Shown: positions 50,365 to 59,527 of the stretch, in pieces
Layout: each line of letters begins with the position of its first letter
How positions within the stretch are numbered: the first letter of the stretch is position 1
Source of the DNA: Leadbetterella sp964489955
Lineage (GTDB): Bacteria > Bacteroidota > Bacteroidia > Cytophagales > Spirosomataceae
Direction of reading: 5' to 3'
Assembly (NCBI GenBank): GCA_964489955.1
Contig: CAZBAV010000003.1
Span: 1 to 64,000 of the forward strand
DNA length: 64,000 nt
The notes under the pieces: generated by a model
What the model saw: the letters and a program-made list of their open reading frames with translations, nothing else
Databases searched by the model: none
What the model was told of the DNA's origin: nothing
Position numbers and translations under genes: made by a program

Positions 50365-50662
50365 GGAGCTTCTTTGAAGTATTTCCATCCTTTCTATACA
50401 AACTTCGTCAAGCTTTGACGGCTCATCTCTCTGGGAGGACTTATCCTACATTTTGCAGTTTCCCTCGCGATTAATAAAGTCTTTACTGTCAATATTTTAA
50501 ACCCTTAATCTCCTGCCTTACAACATTTTAATCTCAATTAAATAGTCCTTAAAATAGCAAAAGTGGGCAACTATACCCGTTGAAGAGTCGTTTTATAATC
50601 ACACAAAAACAGGTAAATCCGCTCAAAAGGTTTACTTATTTATTCACCTAAATACTTTTATT
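50365..50662. other. 298-bp intergenic region before csbD
   Basis: No ORF, tRNA or convincing terminator is visible. The sequence ends with TACTTTTATT directly before the CsbD ATG, close to but not matching a -7 box. A short inverted repeat (CGTCAAGCTTTGACG, 50407-50421) is present; its role is unclear. Confidence 0.55.
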
Positions 50663-50863
50663 ATGAGTACGCTAAATGATAAGCTAAAGGGAAATTGGAA
50701 TGTAGTTAAAGGAAACTTAAAACAAAAATGGGCAGACTTAACCGACGATGAGCTGCTCTATGAAGAAGGAAAAGAAGATGAGTTACTTGGTCGAATTCAG
50801 AAGAAAACCGGAGAAACCAAAGACTCAATTAACAAGTTTATAGATAGTATGAAGTTTGACTAA
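50663..50863 (+). CDS. CsbD family stress protein
   Basis: 66 aa, full family length. The sequence begins STLNDKLKGNWNVVKGNLKQKW and continues LTDDELLYEEGKEDELLGRIQKKTG, the canonical CsbD pattern of small, charged, helical cytoplasmic proteins. Homologues are induced by general stress in several bacteria, but their biochemical role is unknown. It is monocistronic: a 14-bp hairpin terminator begins 7 bp after the stop. Confidence 0.92.
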   Translation: MSTLNDKLKGNWNVVKGNLKQKWADLTDDELLYEEGKEDELLGRIQKKTGETKDSINKFIDSMKFD

Positions 50864-50869
50864 ACTTCA

Positions 50870-50900
50870 ATGTAAAAGAGGCCTACGGCCTCTTTTACAT
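50870..50900 (+). terminator. Terminator of the csbD-like gene
   Basis: 14-bp perfect stem ATGTAAAAGAGGCC/GGCCTCTTTTACAT with a 3-nt loop; the descending arm contains T4. It is symmetrical and can also act on transcription from the other strand. Confidence 0.85.
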
Positions 50901-51018
50901 CTATATGTGCCTAAATTATAGAGCGAGAACCACACACTATTCCAAAGTCTTTATTGAACCAAAAATATCCCGAACTCAAAAGGGAAATCTACCCAAATAC
51001 CTGCTTATCAAATAAATC

Positions 51019-51189
51019 CTACACCCCTTTTCGCGTTCTCAAATATAGAGACAGGCCAAACAACGCACTAACAATAAGGCCTATATAACCTCTTTTATTT
51101 AACTCCCAATCTGCTAAATTGGCATAATCCAGCCGCATAAGGCTCAACACTACCATTACAACCAAAATAACCTTGCTGATGTTTTTCAT
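51019..51189 (-). CDS. Small two-helix membrane protein (56 aa)
   Basis: Reading minus from the ATG at 51189 gives 56 codons to a TAG. Two hydrophobic helices, KVILVVMVVLSLMRL (about 6-20) and YIGLIVSALFGLSLYL (about 35-50), flank a polar turn (DYANLADWELNKRG), and the tail is basic (RTRKGV). The composition and sharp topology argue for a real gene even though it is short. No family is recognised. It lies downstream of the saccharopine-dehydrogenase-like gene on the same strand with a 90-bp gap. Confidence 0.55.
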   Translation of the reverse strand: MKNISKVILVVMVVLSLMRLDYANLADWELNKRGYIGLIVSALFGLSLYLRTRKGV

Positions 51190-51279
51190 ACTCTATTTAT
51201 TTAATCCCCTGCAATAATAGTAAAAAACTGTATCTAAAACCTAGCTTATTATGTTCCTTATGTCTGCGACCTTTATTGG

Positions 51280-52317
51280 TTATGATAAGTTCACCTTTGC
51301 CTCTTTATCCAGACCCATCAGAAAAGCCGGAATATCATTTATCACTTCATGTAGATGCGAAACTCCGGGCTTTACAGGGTTTTGCAATATATATTCTGCT
51401 GTTTTTGCCGCTACCAATGCTGTAACCCTTCCTTCACCATACCCACTTACTGAGCTTTCGTAACTCTCTCCCTTTTCATCATAAACTACAGCTTTAACTC
51501 CATAAATATCTGAGCCAAAGCCTAGATTTTTAAAAATAGGCATGAGCAACCTTTGAACTCTTTTACTTCTAAAAACCTTTGTAAGCCCCCACTTTCTTAA
51601 TAAACCTACACTCTTTGTGATAACGTTTACATCAAAAGCCATACGTGTTGTCACACTTTTGGCGGCAGTAGTTTTGGCCAAAACATGTTGGTCAGAAAAG
51701 TCAAACAGATAAAAACTCCGGCGTCCTTCCAGGTTGGTCTTTTTCTCCCATGTAAAGCTTTTAACATTCTCATACTTACCATTTCTAAGTACCGTATATT
51801 CCTTATGTATATTATCGAAAGTCCAGCGAAAAGCATGATCTCCATGTTTTTCGCCCAAGCCTAAAAGCACAAAAATGTCAATCCCTTCTACTGCTTTTAC
51901 TTGGCTTATTCCATGCTGGACCAAAAGATTGGTAAGTCCAGGAGCTAAACCCACGCTCAATACGATTGCACTTTTCACTTCCTCCTGATTTAGCTTTTCT
52001 ATCTTTCCGATAATGTCATAATTAGCACTTATATCTATGTAATGTATACCCTTTTCTAGGCAAAACTTCACAAATCGGGTATCTTCTTGGTCCAAACACA
52101 TAACCACCAATTGAACATTATCCCAAAATTCGGTATCTTTTATGTGGTTAACATCTACTTGGTATGAAACTACCCCGTTTTTGAGCACATCTGCCAGCTT
52201 TTTTGCTTTCCCGCCGTCTCTTCCTGCCACCACTACCTGATTTGGATAGACTACAGATAACTCCCTACTGATTATTTTGCCAACGGCTCCGTATCCTCCA
52301 ATTATTACTATTTTCAA
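51280..52317 (-). CDS. Saccharopine dehydrogenase-like NAD(P)-binding protein
   Basis: 345 aa. The N-terminal Rossmann fold MKIVIIGGYGAVGKIISREL and the phrase VVAGRDGGKAKKLAD mark the Sacchrp_dh_NADP family. The central VQLVVMCLDQEDTRFVKFCLEKGIHYIDISA and VGLAPGLTNLL follow the family pattern. The C-terminal half (about 190-345) is less conserved and carries YGVKAVVYDEKGESYESSVSGYGEGR. True lysine-pathway activity is unlikely from context; the substrate is unknown. It is divergent from the GDPD gene, 165 bp away. Confidence 0.85.
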   Translation of the reverse strand: MKIVIIGGYGAVGKIISRELSVVYPNQVVVAGRDGGKAKKLADVLKNGVVSYQVDVNHIKDTEFWDNVQLVVMCLDQEDTRFVKFCLEKGIHYIDISANYDIIGKIEKLNQEEVKSAIVLSVGLAPGLTNLLVQHGISQVKAVEGIDIFVLLGLGEKHGDHAFRWTFDNIHKEYTVLRNGKYENVKSFTWEKKTNLEGRRSFYLFDFSDQHVLAKTTAAKSVTTRMAFDVNVITKSVGLLRKWGLTKVFRSKRVQRLLMPIFKNLGFGSDIYGVKAVVYDEKGESYESSVSGYGEGRVTALVAAKTAEYILQNPVKPGVSHLHEVINDIPAFLMGLDKEAKVNLS

Positions 52318-52482
52318 CGCATCTTATTTTAAACTGCAAAGTTCACGGATATTTCCTCTTCCTTTCTTACACTTTTGGGATGTACGGCTTGTAAAATTTA
52401 CTATTTACATTATATTTATACTTAGAGATAGGCCATAAGCTTCCCTTTTTCGTACTTATTAAATATGAAATCTCTATAATCC

Positions 52483-53274
52483 ATGAAATACCTCGCTCTC
52501 TTCCTTTTTCTACTATTACAAAACACCCTTCAAGCCCAAAATACTACGGTAACCGCTCATAGAGGAAAAGCGTCTTTTGTGCCCGAAAATACTATCAGGG
52601 GAATGAAAAAACTCCTTCCTACAGGTATAAAATTCATTGAGATAGATGTACGAACCACCAAAGACAGTAATCTTGTAATCATGCATGATGCCAGTCTAAA
52701 ACGCACCACAAATAGTAAGGCTAAAGTGGGAGAGCTAACAACCAAAGAGCTAAAGAAGGTAAAAGTAACAGGCTGGTTTAATATTCGTTTTCGCAAAAAC
52801 ACTATCCCCACTTTGGAGGAGGTATGCAGACTGGTAAAGAACTGGAATACCGATAACCCTGAGAGAATTATTAACCTGTATGTAGACTGCAAAGATGCTA
52901 ATCCTCAAGTACTTTTGGAAACCCTAAATAAATTTTACATGGCTCATTCTTCCGTTTTTTATGGCAATGATACCTACTTGAAAACTCTAAGAGATTTAGA
53001 TCCAAAATTGAAAATTATGCCGGGCTTGAAAAATGAAAATGATTTGGAAGTAAAAACTATTAATCTAAAACCTTACGCATTTGATGTATCTTACGCATCA
53101 CTTACCCCTGAGCTGGTAGAAAGAATTCACTCGCATGGAATCCTGGTTTTTTCGGACCTCCTTTTTATATATGACCACAAGTCTGCTTACCGCAAGGCCG
53201 CTAAAATGGGGGTAGATGTTATACAGACAGACAGAGCTAAAAAAGCCCTTCGGGTACTTAGAAAAATGCGTTAA
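52483..53274 (+). CDS. Exported glycerophosphodiester phosphodiesterase
   Basis: 263 aa. Signal peptide MKYLALFLFLLLQNTLQAQ. The GDPD TIM barrel shows AHRGKASFVPENTIRGM with the catalytic histidine, FIEIDVRTTKDSNLVIMHD with the metal-binding E/D and second histidine, and VDVIQTDRA near the C-terminus. It hydrolyses glycerophosphodiesters to glycerol 3-phosphate and an alcohol in the periplasm. It could supply phosphate or glycerol phosphate together with the phosphoesterases at 40032-42583, but it is 10 kb away and transcribed separately. Confidence 0.9.
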   Translation: MKYLALFLFLLLQNTLQAQNTTVTAHRGKASFVPENTIRGMKKLLPTGIKFIEIDVRTTKDSNLVIMHDASLKRTTNSKAKVGELTTKELKKVKVTGWFNIRFRKNTIPTLEEVCRLVKNWNTDNPERIINLYVDCKDANPQVLLETLNKFYMAHSSVFYGNDTYLKTLRDLDPKLKIMPGLKNENDLEVKTINLKPYAFDVSYASLTPELVERIHSHGILVFSDLLFIYDHKSAYRKAAKMGVDVIQTDRAKKALRVLRKMR

Positions 53275-53370
53275 GATATCTCGCAAAAGCCCACCGGTTA
53301 AACCTGAATTATGGATCAGCCAAACCAATACGACAAACGATAATTGGTTTACAATTCTTCTGTTTTCTTA

Positions 53371-53508
53371 TTAGTTAAACAGGTGATATAAAAACTCCCC
53401 GAAGCTCTCTCCTAACTTATATATTGCTAGACAAGAGAGCAAAACAATTATGCCTGCTTTGTAATACTTTGGTACATATTTTTCGAAGGTTCCGATTATG
53501 CTTCGCAT
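53371..53508 (-). CDS. Possible small membrane protein (45 aa)
   Basis: From the ATG at 53508 the minus strand encodes 45 residues: a charged start (RSIIGTFEKYVPKYYK), one hydrophobic helix (AGIIVLLSCLAIYKL) and a C-terminus GESFGEFLYHLFN. The last part resembles, from memory, short Bacteroidota membrane proteins with a GxxxGEF-like tail. The frame stays open upstream to 53619 but only with a TTG that sits in the terminator stem, so the ATG is preferred. Coding is plausible but not proven. Confidence 0.4.
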   Translation of the reverse strand: MRSIIGTFEKYVPKYYKAGIIVLLSCLAIYKLGESFGEFLYHLFN

Positions 53509-53617
53509 TGGTTTTGATATTATTGATAACCAAAGTTTGGAAAATGTAAGCAGGGAAACTAGGTTTTCTATATGATTGGCTTCATTCTCGTGTACGTGGC
53601 TTATATATGTTACAAGC

Positions 53618-53648
53618 AAAAAGAGGAAGACTTCCGCCTTCCTCTTTT
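53618..53648 (-). terminator. Terminator of the RND efflux operon
   Basis: On minus, AAAAGAGGAAG/CTTCCTCTTTT forms an 11-bp stem with an 8-nt loop, ending in a T-run (CTTTTTGC). It lies 44 bp after the stop of the outer membrane factor at 53692. Confidence 0.85.
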
Positions 53649-53691
53649 ATCTCCACTGTGCATTAACTACCTACTACTTAATTGGGGTTCC

Positions 53692-55116
53692 TTATTTCCA
53701 ACCTCCACCTAGGGCTTTATACATATTTACCATAGCCATACGCTGTTTTCTATGGGATTCTACCATATCTAGCTTGGCTTGTAAGGCGTTTTGCTGTGCC
53801 AAAAGAACCTCCATGTAGGTTGCTTTGGCCGAGGTGTATAACTCGTTAGACGTTTCTACTGCCTTTTCCAGTTCATTACTTTGCAGTGTTTTTAAGTCGC
53901 TTATTTCACGTATCGCATTTATCTTGTTTAACTCATTTAGAACCTCAGTATATCCATTAATTATGGATTTTTGGTATTCATACATGGCTATAATCTGGTT
54001 GGACTTTGCCGTATTAAACCTAGCTTTTATGGCACTTTTGTTTAATAAGGGAGCCACCAAACCACCTACCAAAGAGTAAGCCATGGACATTGGAGTTTTA
54101 AACAAAAGCGAAGGGTCATACGCCTGAAAACCCACTCCTGCTGTAATGGTTAAACTGGGCAAAAATTCAGCATTTGCTGCCTTTACATCAAACTTACTAG
54201 CTTGTACCTGTAGGTTTGCGGCACGCACATCTGGCCTATTTAAAAGCATCTGGCTGGGTACACCAGCTGCTATTTCCAACGGTAAATCCTTAAAAAGTTC
54301 TTCTTTGTTTCTAGAAATAGGTTGCGGATAACGACCCAATAGGAAGTTCAACCTGTTTTCAGTCTCTAGAATTCTTTGTAAAGTTTCTCTTTCCAGCGTT
54401 TTCGTATGTAACTGCTGAGCTTTAAACTGCTGCAAAACCAACTCATTGGCACGTCCGGCTTCTTTTTGGTAACGTACCACATCCAAGACTTCCTCCTGGT
54501 TCCGAATAGTCTCTATGATAATATCCAGCTCGTTATCTAGCGTTATCAGTTCATAATATGCCGCAGAAACTTCTGTTACCACAGATGTGGTCACAAAGTT
54601 ACCCCCTTCTGCACTAGCCAAAACATTTGCATACGCAGACTTCCTTCTGTTACTTAACTTTTTCCAGATGTCTACTTCCCAAGAAGACTGTAAACCTACA
54701 TAGTAATCAGGAAGGTTTACGGGTACAATACGACCCGGATGCATTTCGGTAGTAGCGTTACCTACCCCATCCATAGTATAATGCCCAAAACGGCGGATGG
54801 CCGGGGCAAAATTTGCAGAAACAGTTGGTAACAAAGCTCCTTTGGCTGCCATGAGCGTAGAATTGGCTAACTCTATACGTTCCAGAGCTATTTTTCTATC
54901 AATATTATGCTCAAGTGCCGAATCTAGCAAACTTACCAGATAAGCATCTGTGAAATACTCCCGCCACTTAATCTGCCCCAAATTAGTTGTATCTAATGAG
55001 TTCAAATACCGCTCAGGTAAGGTTCGCTCGGGAACAGTGAAGTTTATATTTTGGGTTTTGCATCCGACTAGAAAAACCGCTACGGAAAGCAAAACAAGTT
55101 TAATCCATGTTTTCAT
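53692..55116 (-). CDS. RND efflux outer membrane factor, lipoprotein (NodT/OprM-like)
   Basis: 474 aa from the ATG at 55116, which gives a lipobox (FLVGC, Cys19); the open frame extends 23 codons upstream without a better start. Two TolC-like repeats of coiled coil with barrel strands follow (LDSALEHNIDRKIALERIELAN, SSWEVDIWKKLSNRRKSAY, LVGGLVAPLLNKSAIKARF). The motifs LPDYYVGLQSSWEVDIW and NRPDVRAANLQVQASKFDVKAANAEFLPS are standard for NodT-type factors. It completes a tripartite pump with the adaptor and permease directly upstream on the same strand. Confidence 0.93.
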   Translation of the reverse strand: MKTWIKLVLLSVAVFLVGCKTQNINFTVPERTLPERYLNSLDTTNLGQIKWREYFTDAYLVSLLDSALEHNIDRKIALERIELANSTLMAAKGALLPTVSANFAPAIRRFGHYTMDGVGNATTEMHPGRIVPVNLPDYYVGLQSSWEVDIWKKLSNRRKSAYANVLASAEGGNFVTTSVVTEVSAAYYELITLDNELDIIIETIRNQEEVLDVVRYQKEAGRANELVLQQFKAQQLHTKTLERETLQRILETENRLNFLLGRYPQPISRNKEELFKDLPLEIAAGVPSQMLLNRPDVRAANLQVQASKFDVKAANAEFLPSLTITAGVGFQAYDPSLLFKTPMSMAYSLVGGLVAPLLNKSAIKARFNTAKSNQIIAMYEYQKSIINGYTEVLNELNKINAIREISDLKTLQSNELEKAVETSNELYTSAKATYMEVLLAQQNALQAKLDMVESHRKQRMAMVNMYKALGGGWK

Positions 55117-55189
55117 ATTATTGTTTTTGACCTCCTTCCTATCTCTCGTGGAGAGAGGAAGGAGACGATAATTAACTAAATGCAATAAA

Positions 55190-58100
55190 TTAAGCTTCTA
55201 CTTTTTTCTTCGAAAAACGCTCAGACAAAGTAGCAAAAGCCACGTACAATCCCGGGATGATAATTACCCCTAAAACTGTACCGATAAGCATTCCACCAAC
55301 CGTGGCAGAACCAATAGTACGGTTACCAATTTCACCTGCTCCAGATGACAACATAAGTGGTATAAGACCAGCTATAAATGCGAACGAGGTCATAAGAATA
55401 GGCCTCAAACGGGCTGTAGCCGCTTCTATAGCCGCTTTAAGTGGGCTCACTTTCTGTTCTTCCTGAATAAGTACCGCAAACTCAACAATGAGGATGGCAT
55501 TTTTGGCTAGAATACCAATAAGCATTACCATTGAAATTTGGGCATAGATATTATTCTCTAAACCTAGCATCCACAAGAATAGAAGGGCTCCGAATATCCC
55601 CACAGGAAGAGACAAAATCACAGGCATTGGAAGCAGGAAACTCTCATACTGTGCTGCCAAAATGAGATATACAAAAAGCAAACAGATTGCAAAAATAATG
55701 ATGGTTTCGTTACCCGCATTGGCTTGATCACGGCTAGCTCCTGCCCAGTCGTATCCATAACCTCTTGGTAACTTTTCGGCTGCCACCTCCTTAATAGCTT
55801 GAATGGCTTGCCCACTACTGTAACCCGGAGACGGCATACCGTTTACCATAGCAGACGGATACATGTTATACCGCGTTATTTGCTCCGGTCCATACACCTT
55901 TTCTATAGTAAGAAAAGAAGAGTAAGGCACCATTTCACCCAAATCGTTTTTCACTGTAAGTTGTAATAAATCCTCAGGTTGAGCTCGGTATTCTGGCAAT
56001 GCCTGCACCATAACCTTATACATCTGACCGAAACGCACAAAATTAGTGGCGTATTCACTGCCAATGAGTGTTTGCAAGGTGCTCATCGCATTATCTGCGG
56101 TAATTCCTTTTTGGGCCGCTCTGTCTTCGTCAATATCTATAAGAAACTGCGGAAAACGGGCATCAAATGTAGTAAATGCGTTAGTGATTTCTGGTCGTTT
56201 ATTCAGTTCGACAATAAAGTCGTCAGCTACCTCCTGCAGATCCCCTATTTCTTCAGAACCTGTACGGTTAAGCAAACGCATCTCAAAACCGCTGGAGTTA
56301 CCATAACCTGGAACAGGTGGCGGAGAGAAAAACTCTATGGTGGCATCCTTTATATTCTTGGTTTTCTGTGTGAGTTCAGCCATGATTTCTTTGTCAGACT
56401 TATCCCTTTGATCCCAGCTTTTTAAGCTAATTAGGTTCATACCATAAATAGCCCCTGTACCTTCAGAGAGAATACTGAAACCGGCCAAGCTAGATACGGT
56501 ACTTACCCCCTCAATAGAGTTTGCTACCTTTTGCACCGCATCTACAGCTTTTTCACTACGCTCAAGCGTGGCTCCGGACGGGGTAGTAATATTGGCATAA
56601 AAAGCTCCCTGATCTTCTTCAGGAATAAATCCGCTTGGTACAAAATTCCCTATCAGTCCAGATAAGAATGAGAATGCTAGCAAAGAACCAAATGTTATCA
56701 CGTGCCTATTAGCAATAACTCCCAATAGTTTTTGATACTTACCGGCAATGCTATTGTACCAATTGTTAAACCAGTCAAAGAAACGGTTAACCAAGTTTCT
56801 CTTCCGTTCTGCATGGTGCACGTCTTTCAAGAAGATAGCACAAAGTGCAGGCGTAAGCGTAAGGGCTGTAACCCCAGAAAGTACAATAGCCACGGCCATG
56901 GTGAGGGAGAACTGCCGATAAAAAATTCCAGTTGGCCCTTCCATAAACGCTACCGGCACAAACACCGCAGACATAACCAATGTAATGGCAATAATGGCTC
57001 CCGAAATCTCAGACATAGCCTCCTCTGTGGCTTTAAGCGGACTGAGCCGTTTGGTCTCCATTTTGGCATGGACGGCCTCAATTACCACTATTGCATTATC
57101 CACCACAATACCAATGGCCAAAACCAAGGCAAAAAGCGTGATAAGGTTTAGTGAGAAACCCATCATTTGCATGAAGAAGAACGTGCCCACCAATGAAACA
57201 GGCACAGCCAAGATAGGTATTATGGTAGAACGTACATCTTGCAGGAACACAAATATAACTAAGGCCACCAGAAGGAATGCCTCGAAAAGCGTACGCAAAA
57301 CCACTGATATTGAAGCATCTAAGAAAGCAGAAACATCATACCCGATAGTGTAGTCCATGCCAGGAGGGAAGCTGGACGCTTTCAACTCCTCCATACGTTT
57401 CTTGATATTTTCAATAACTTCTTTAGCATTTGAACCAGGTCGTTGCTTAATCATGATGGAGCCCGAGGGCTGTCCGTTTTCTTTAGAAAGTACGTTGTAA
57501 TCCTGAGAGTCAAAGGATACTTCTGCAATATCTTTCAGTCTCAAAATCTCTCCGTCCTCTTTGCTTCGTACCACTAATTCTTCGTAACCTTCCTGGGAAT
57601 TTATCTTTCCTGTATACCTTAAAACATACTGTAAAGCTTGGGCTGTTTTACCTGAACTTTCCCCTATTTTACCTGGTGCGGCCTCCACGTTTTGTTCCTT
57701 AAGTTTGGCTATAACTTCATTGGCTGAAATGTTATACATAAGCATCTTATCCGGCTTTAACCACACACGCATAGCATAATCCCTGCGACCCATTAGCTCC
57801 GCAAAACCAACTCCTTCAATACGCTTTAATTCTTTAAGGATGTTAATATCCACAAAGTTGAATAAGAACTTCTCATCCAACTCCTTGTCATCACTCAGGA
57901 TATTGAGGTACATTAACATACTGTTTTGTACCTTTTCTACAATTACCCCGGCTTTTATCGCCTCTTCCGGAAGCTCGTCCATTTGTGAACTTACCCGGTT
58001 TTGTACGTTTACTGCGGCCACATCCGGGTCTACACCCGATTTGAAAATGATTTGGATAATACCTGTACCGTCATTACCCGACACGGAGGTCATATATGAC

Positions 58101-58324
58101 ATCCCGGGAACCCCGTTTATGGCTCTTTCTAGGGGCGTAATTACGGCTTTAACTACAGCGTCTGCATTGGCTCCTGTAAAACGGGTAGTTACGTTTACTT
58201 CGGGCGGAGCAATGTCCGGATACTGCGTGATGGGAAGCTGCATAAGTGATATGGTCCCCATCAGTACAATTAACACCGATATTACGATTGATAATACCGG
58301 TCTATGGATGAATTTTTGGAACAT
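55190..58324 (-). CDS. RND multidrug efflux permease (HAE1 family, AcrB-like)
   Basis: 1044 aa, standard HAE1 length. N-terminal FIHRPVLSIVISVLIVLMG, pore and porter domains, 12 membrane helices and LGVIIIPGLYVAF at the end match AcrB/MexB. In helix 4 the motif reads GIVVDNAIVV: D409 is kept but the second proton-relay aspartate (AcrB D408) is Asn410. The helix-10 lysine (AcrB K940) is present in LAKNAILIVEFAV. It should be a proton-driven pump for amphiphilic drugs in the inner membrane, docking with the adaptor upstream and the lipoprotein factor downstream. The adaptor gene ends 5 bp before its start. No TetR-type repressor is adjacent. Confidence 0.93.
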   Translation of the reverse strand: MFQKFIHRPVLSIVISVLIVLMGTISLMQLPITQYPDIAPPEVNVTTRFTGANADAVVKAVITPLERAINGVPGMSYMTSVSGNDGTGIIQIIFKSGVDPDVAAVNVQNRVSSQMDELPEEAIKAGVIVEKVQNSMLMYLNILSDDKELDEKFLFNFVDINILKELKRIEGVGFAELMGRRDYAMRVWLKPDKMLMYNISANEVIAKLKEQNVEAAPGKIGESSGKTAQALQYVLRYTGKINSQEGYEELVVRSKEDGEILRLKDIAEVSFDSQDYNVLSKENGQPSGSIMIKQRPGSNAKEVIENIKKRMEELKASSFPPGMDYTIGYDVSAFLDASISVVLRTLFEAFLLVALVIFVFLQDVRSTIIPILAVPVSLVGTFFFMQMMGFSLNLITLFALVLAIGIVVDNAIVVIEAVHAKMETKRLSPLKATEEAMSEISGAIIAITLVMSAVFVPVAFMEGPTGIFYRQFSLTMAVAIVLSGVTALTLTPALCAIFLKDVHHAERKRNLVNRFFDWFNNWYNSIAGKYQKLLGVIANRHVITFGSLLAFSFLSGLIGNFVPSGFIPEEDQGAFYANITTPSGATLERSEKAVDAVQKVANSIEGVSTVSSLAGFSILSEGTGAIYGMNLISLKSWDQRDKSDKEIMAELTQKTKNIKDATIEFFSPPPVPGYGNSSGFEMRLLNRTGSEEIGDLQEVADDFIVELNKRPEITNAFTTFDARFPQFLIDIDEDRAAQKGITADNAMSTLQTLIGSEYATNFVRFGQMYKVMVQALPEYRAQPEDLLQLTVKNDLGEMVPYSSFLTIEKVYGPEQITRYNMYPSAMVNGMPSPGYSSGQAIQAIKEVAAEKLPRGYGYDWAGASRDQANAGNETIIIFAICLLFVYLILAAQYESFLLPMPVILSLPVGIFGALLFLWMLGLENNIYAQISMVMLIGILAKNAILIVEFAVLIQEEQKVSPLKAAIEAATARLRPILMTSFAFIAGLIPLMLSSGAGEIGNRTIGSATVGGMLIGTVLGVIIIPGLYVAFATLSERFSKKKVEA

Positions 58325-58329
58325 ATCTC

Positions 58330-59451
58330 TTACTGGTTAATTAGCTCTTCGGCCTTTTCTTTCGAAATCAAGTCTACTTTTATTTTATCCCCGCTCTTTA
58401 CGCTTTGGATTCCTTCAAGAAGTATCCTGTCTTGGGGTGTAATGTTTTCTTCTACAATGTAGTAATGCGGTATTCTAAACGCCGGCGAAATAGACCGTTG
58501 TTCTACCTCTCCTTTGGCGTTTACAACGTATACGTAAAGCTTGTCTTGTACTTCAAAAGTAGATTTTTGAGGAATATGTATCGCATTGGATACGGGCGTG
58601 TTAAGTATAATTTTACCGCTACCTCCGTGTTTTAGAAGCCTCTCTGGATTGGGGAATTTTGCCCTAAAAGCGATGTTCCCCGTACTTTTATCAAACTCAC
58701 TTTCTCCCGTTTCTATAATTCCTTTAAAAGGATATTCCATGCCGTTAGCTAGCATAAGAGTTACAGAAGTTTGAGCTCCATCTTGTTTCCCGGTTACAAG
58801 ATCCAGGTAATCTTTTTCAGACACATTGAAATACGTGTATACTTCTGCATTGTTAGAGATTGTAGTTAGTAGGGTACCTTCTTCTAATAAACTACCCATT
58901 TTATGTGGAATACGGTTTATGATACCATCAAACGGAGCTTTTATTTGCGAGAAAGAAATATTCATTTTAGCTCTTTCTTCTTCCGATTTTGCTTCGGCTA
59001 CCTTGGCTTTTGCTGCATCCACTCGGGCTTGTGCAAGGTCCATTTCGGCTTTGGAAACAATGTTTTTATCAAATAACTTTTTAGAGTTTTCGCGTTCAAT
59101 CTGTATAGCTTTTAGCTCTGCTTCTGTAATTTTCACCAACGCCTGGCTTTTAGTAAGCTCTTGATGGTAAAGTATGTTATTAATGGTAAATAGTAACTGA
59201 CCGCTACGCACGTTTTGTCCCTCATCTACATACACTTTTTCTACAAAACCTTTTATTTTGGTTCTTATCTCTACGTTTTGTTTGGCATTTATCTCTGCCA
59301 CATATTCGTTTTTCTGGGTAGTTGACTTAATGATTGGATTTATTACTAAATATTTATCCTCTTTTTCTTCTTCTGATTGTTGATTGTTTTTTGAGCACGC
59401 ACTTATAAATACGAATATGCCTAAAAACAGATAACTGCTTAAAGTCTTCAT
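58330..59451 (-). CDS. RND efflux periplasmic adaptor (AcrA-like), lipoprotein
   Basis: 373 aa. Lipobox ISAC (Cys19) after MKTLSSYLFLGIFVF. A lipoyl half (EINAKQNVEIRTKIKGFVEKVYVDEGQNVRSGQ), coiled-coil hairpin (about 90-160, SQALVKITEAELKAIQIERENS), second lipoyl half (SQIKAPFDGIINRIPHKMGSLLEEG), beta-barrel and membrane-proximal domain follow the AcrA/MexA order. It links the permease and outer membrane factor encoded downstream. It is preceded by a small exported protein (76 bp gap). Confidence 0.92.
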   Translation of the reverse strand: MKTLSSYLFLGIFVFISACSKNNQQSEEEKEDKYLVINPIIKSTTQKNEYVAEINAKQNVEIRTKIKGFVEKVYVDEGQNVRSGQLLFTINNILYHQELTKSQALVKITEAELKAIQIERENSKKLFDKNIVSKAEMDLAQARVDAAKAKVAEAKSEEERAKMNISFSQIKAPFDGIINRIPHKMGSLLEEGTLLTTISNNAEVYTYFNVSEKDYLDLVTGKQDGAQTSVTLMLANGMEYPFKGIIETGESEFDKSTGNIAFRAKFPNPERLLKHGGSGKIILNTPVSNAIHIPQKSTFEVQDKLYVYVVNAKGEVEQRSISPAFRIPHYYIVEENITPQDRILLEGIQSVKSGDKIKVDLISKEKAEELINQ

Positions 59452-59527
59452 AAACTTTTGTTAAATTTTAAATAGTTAATGCACATAGAAGGCTGCTTCT
59501 ATGCTAAAATGATAGGGAAAAAAGTTT

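Noticed and set aside
53509..53619. N-terminal extension of the small minus-strand frame at 53371
   Set aside because: Its only start is a TTG inside the RND terminator stem; an internal ATG at 53508 is a better choice.
55979..57353. Several plus-strand frames of 86-148 aa within the RND permease
   Set aside because: Antisense to a conserved permease; no motifs, starts or promoters of their own.
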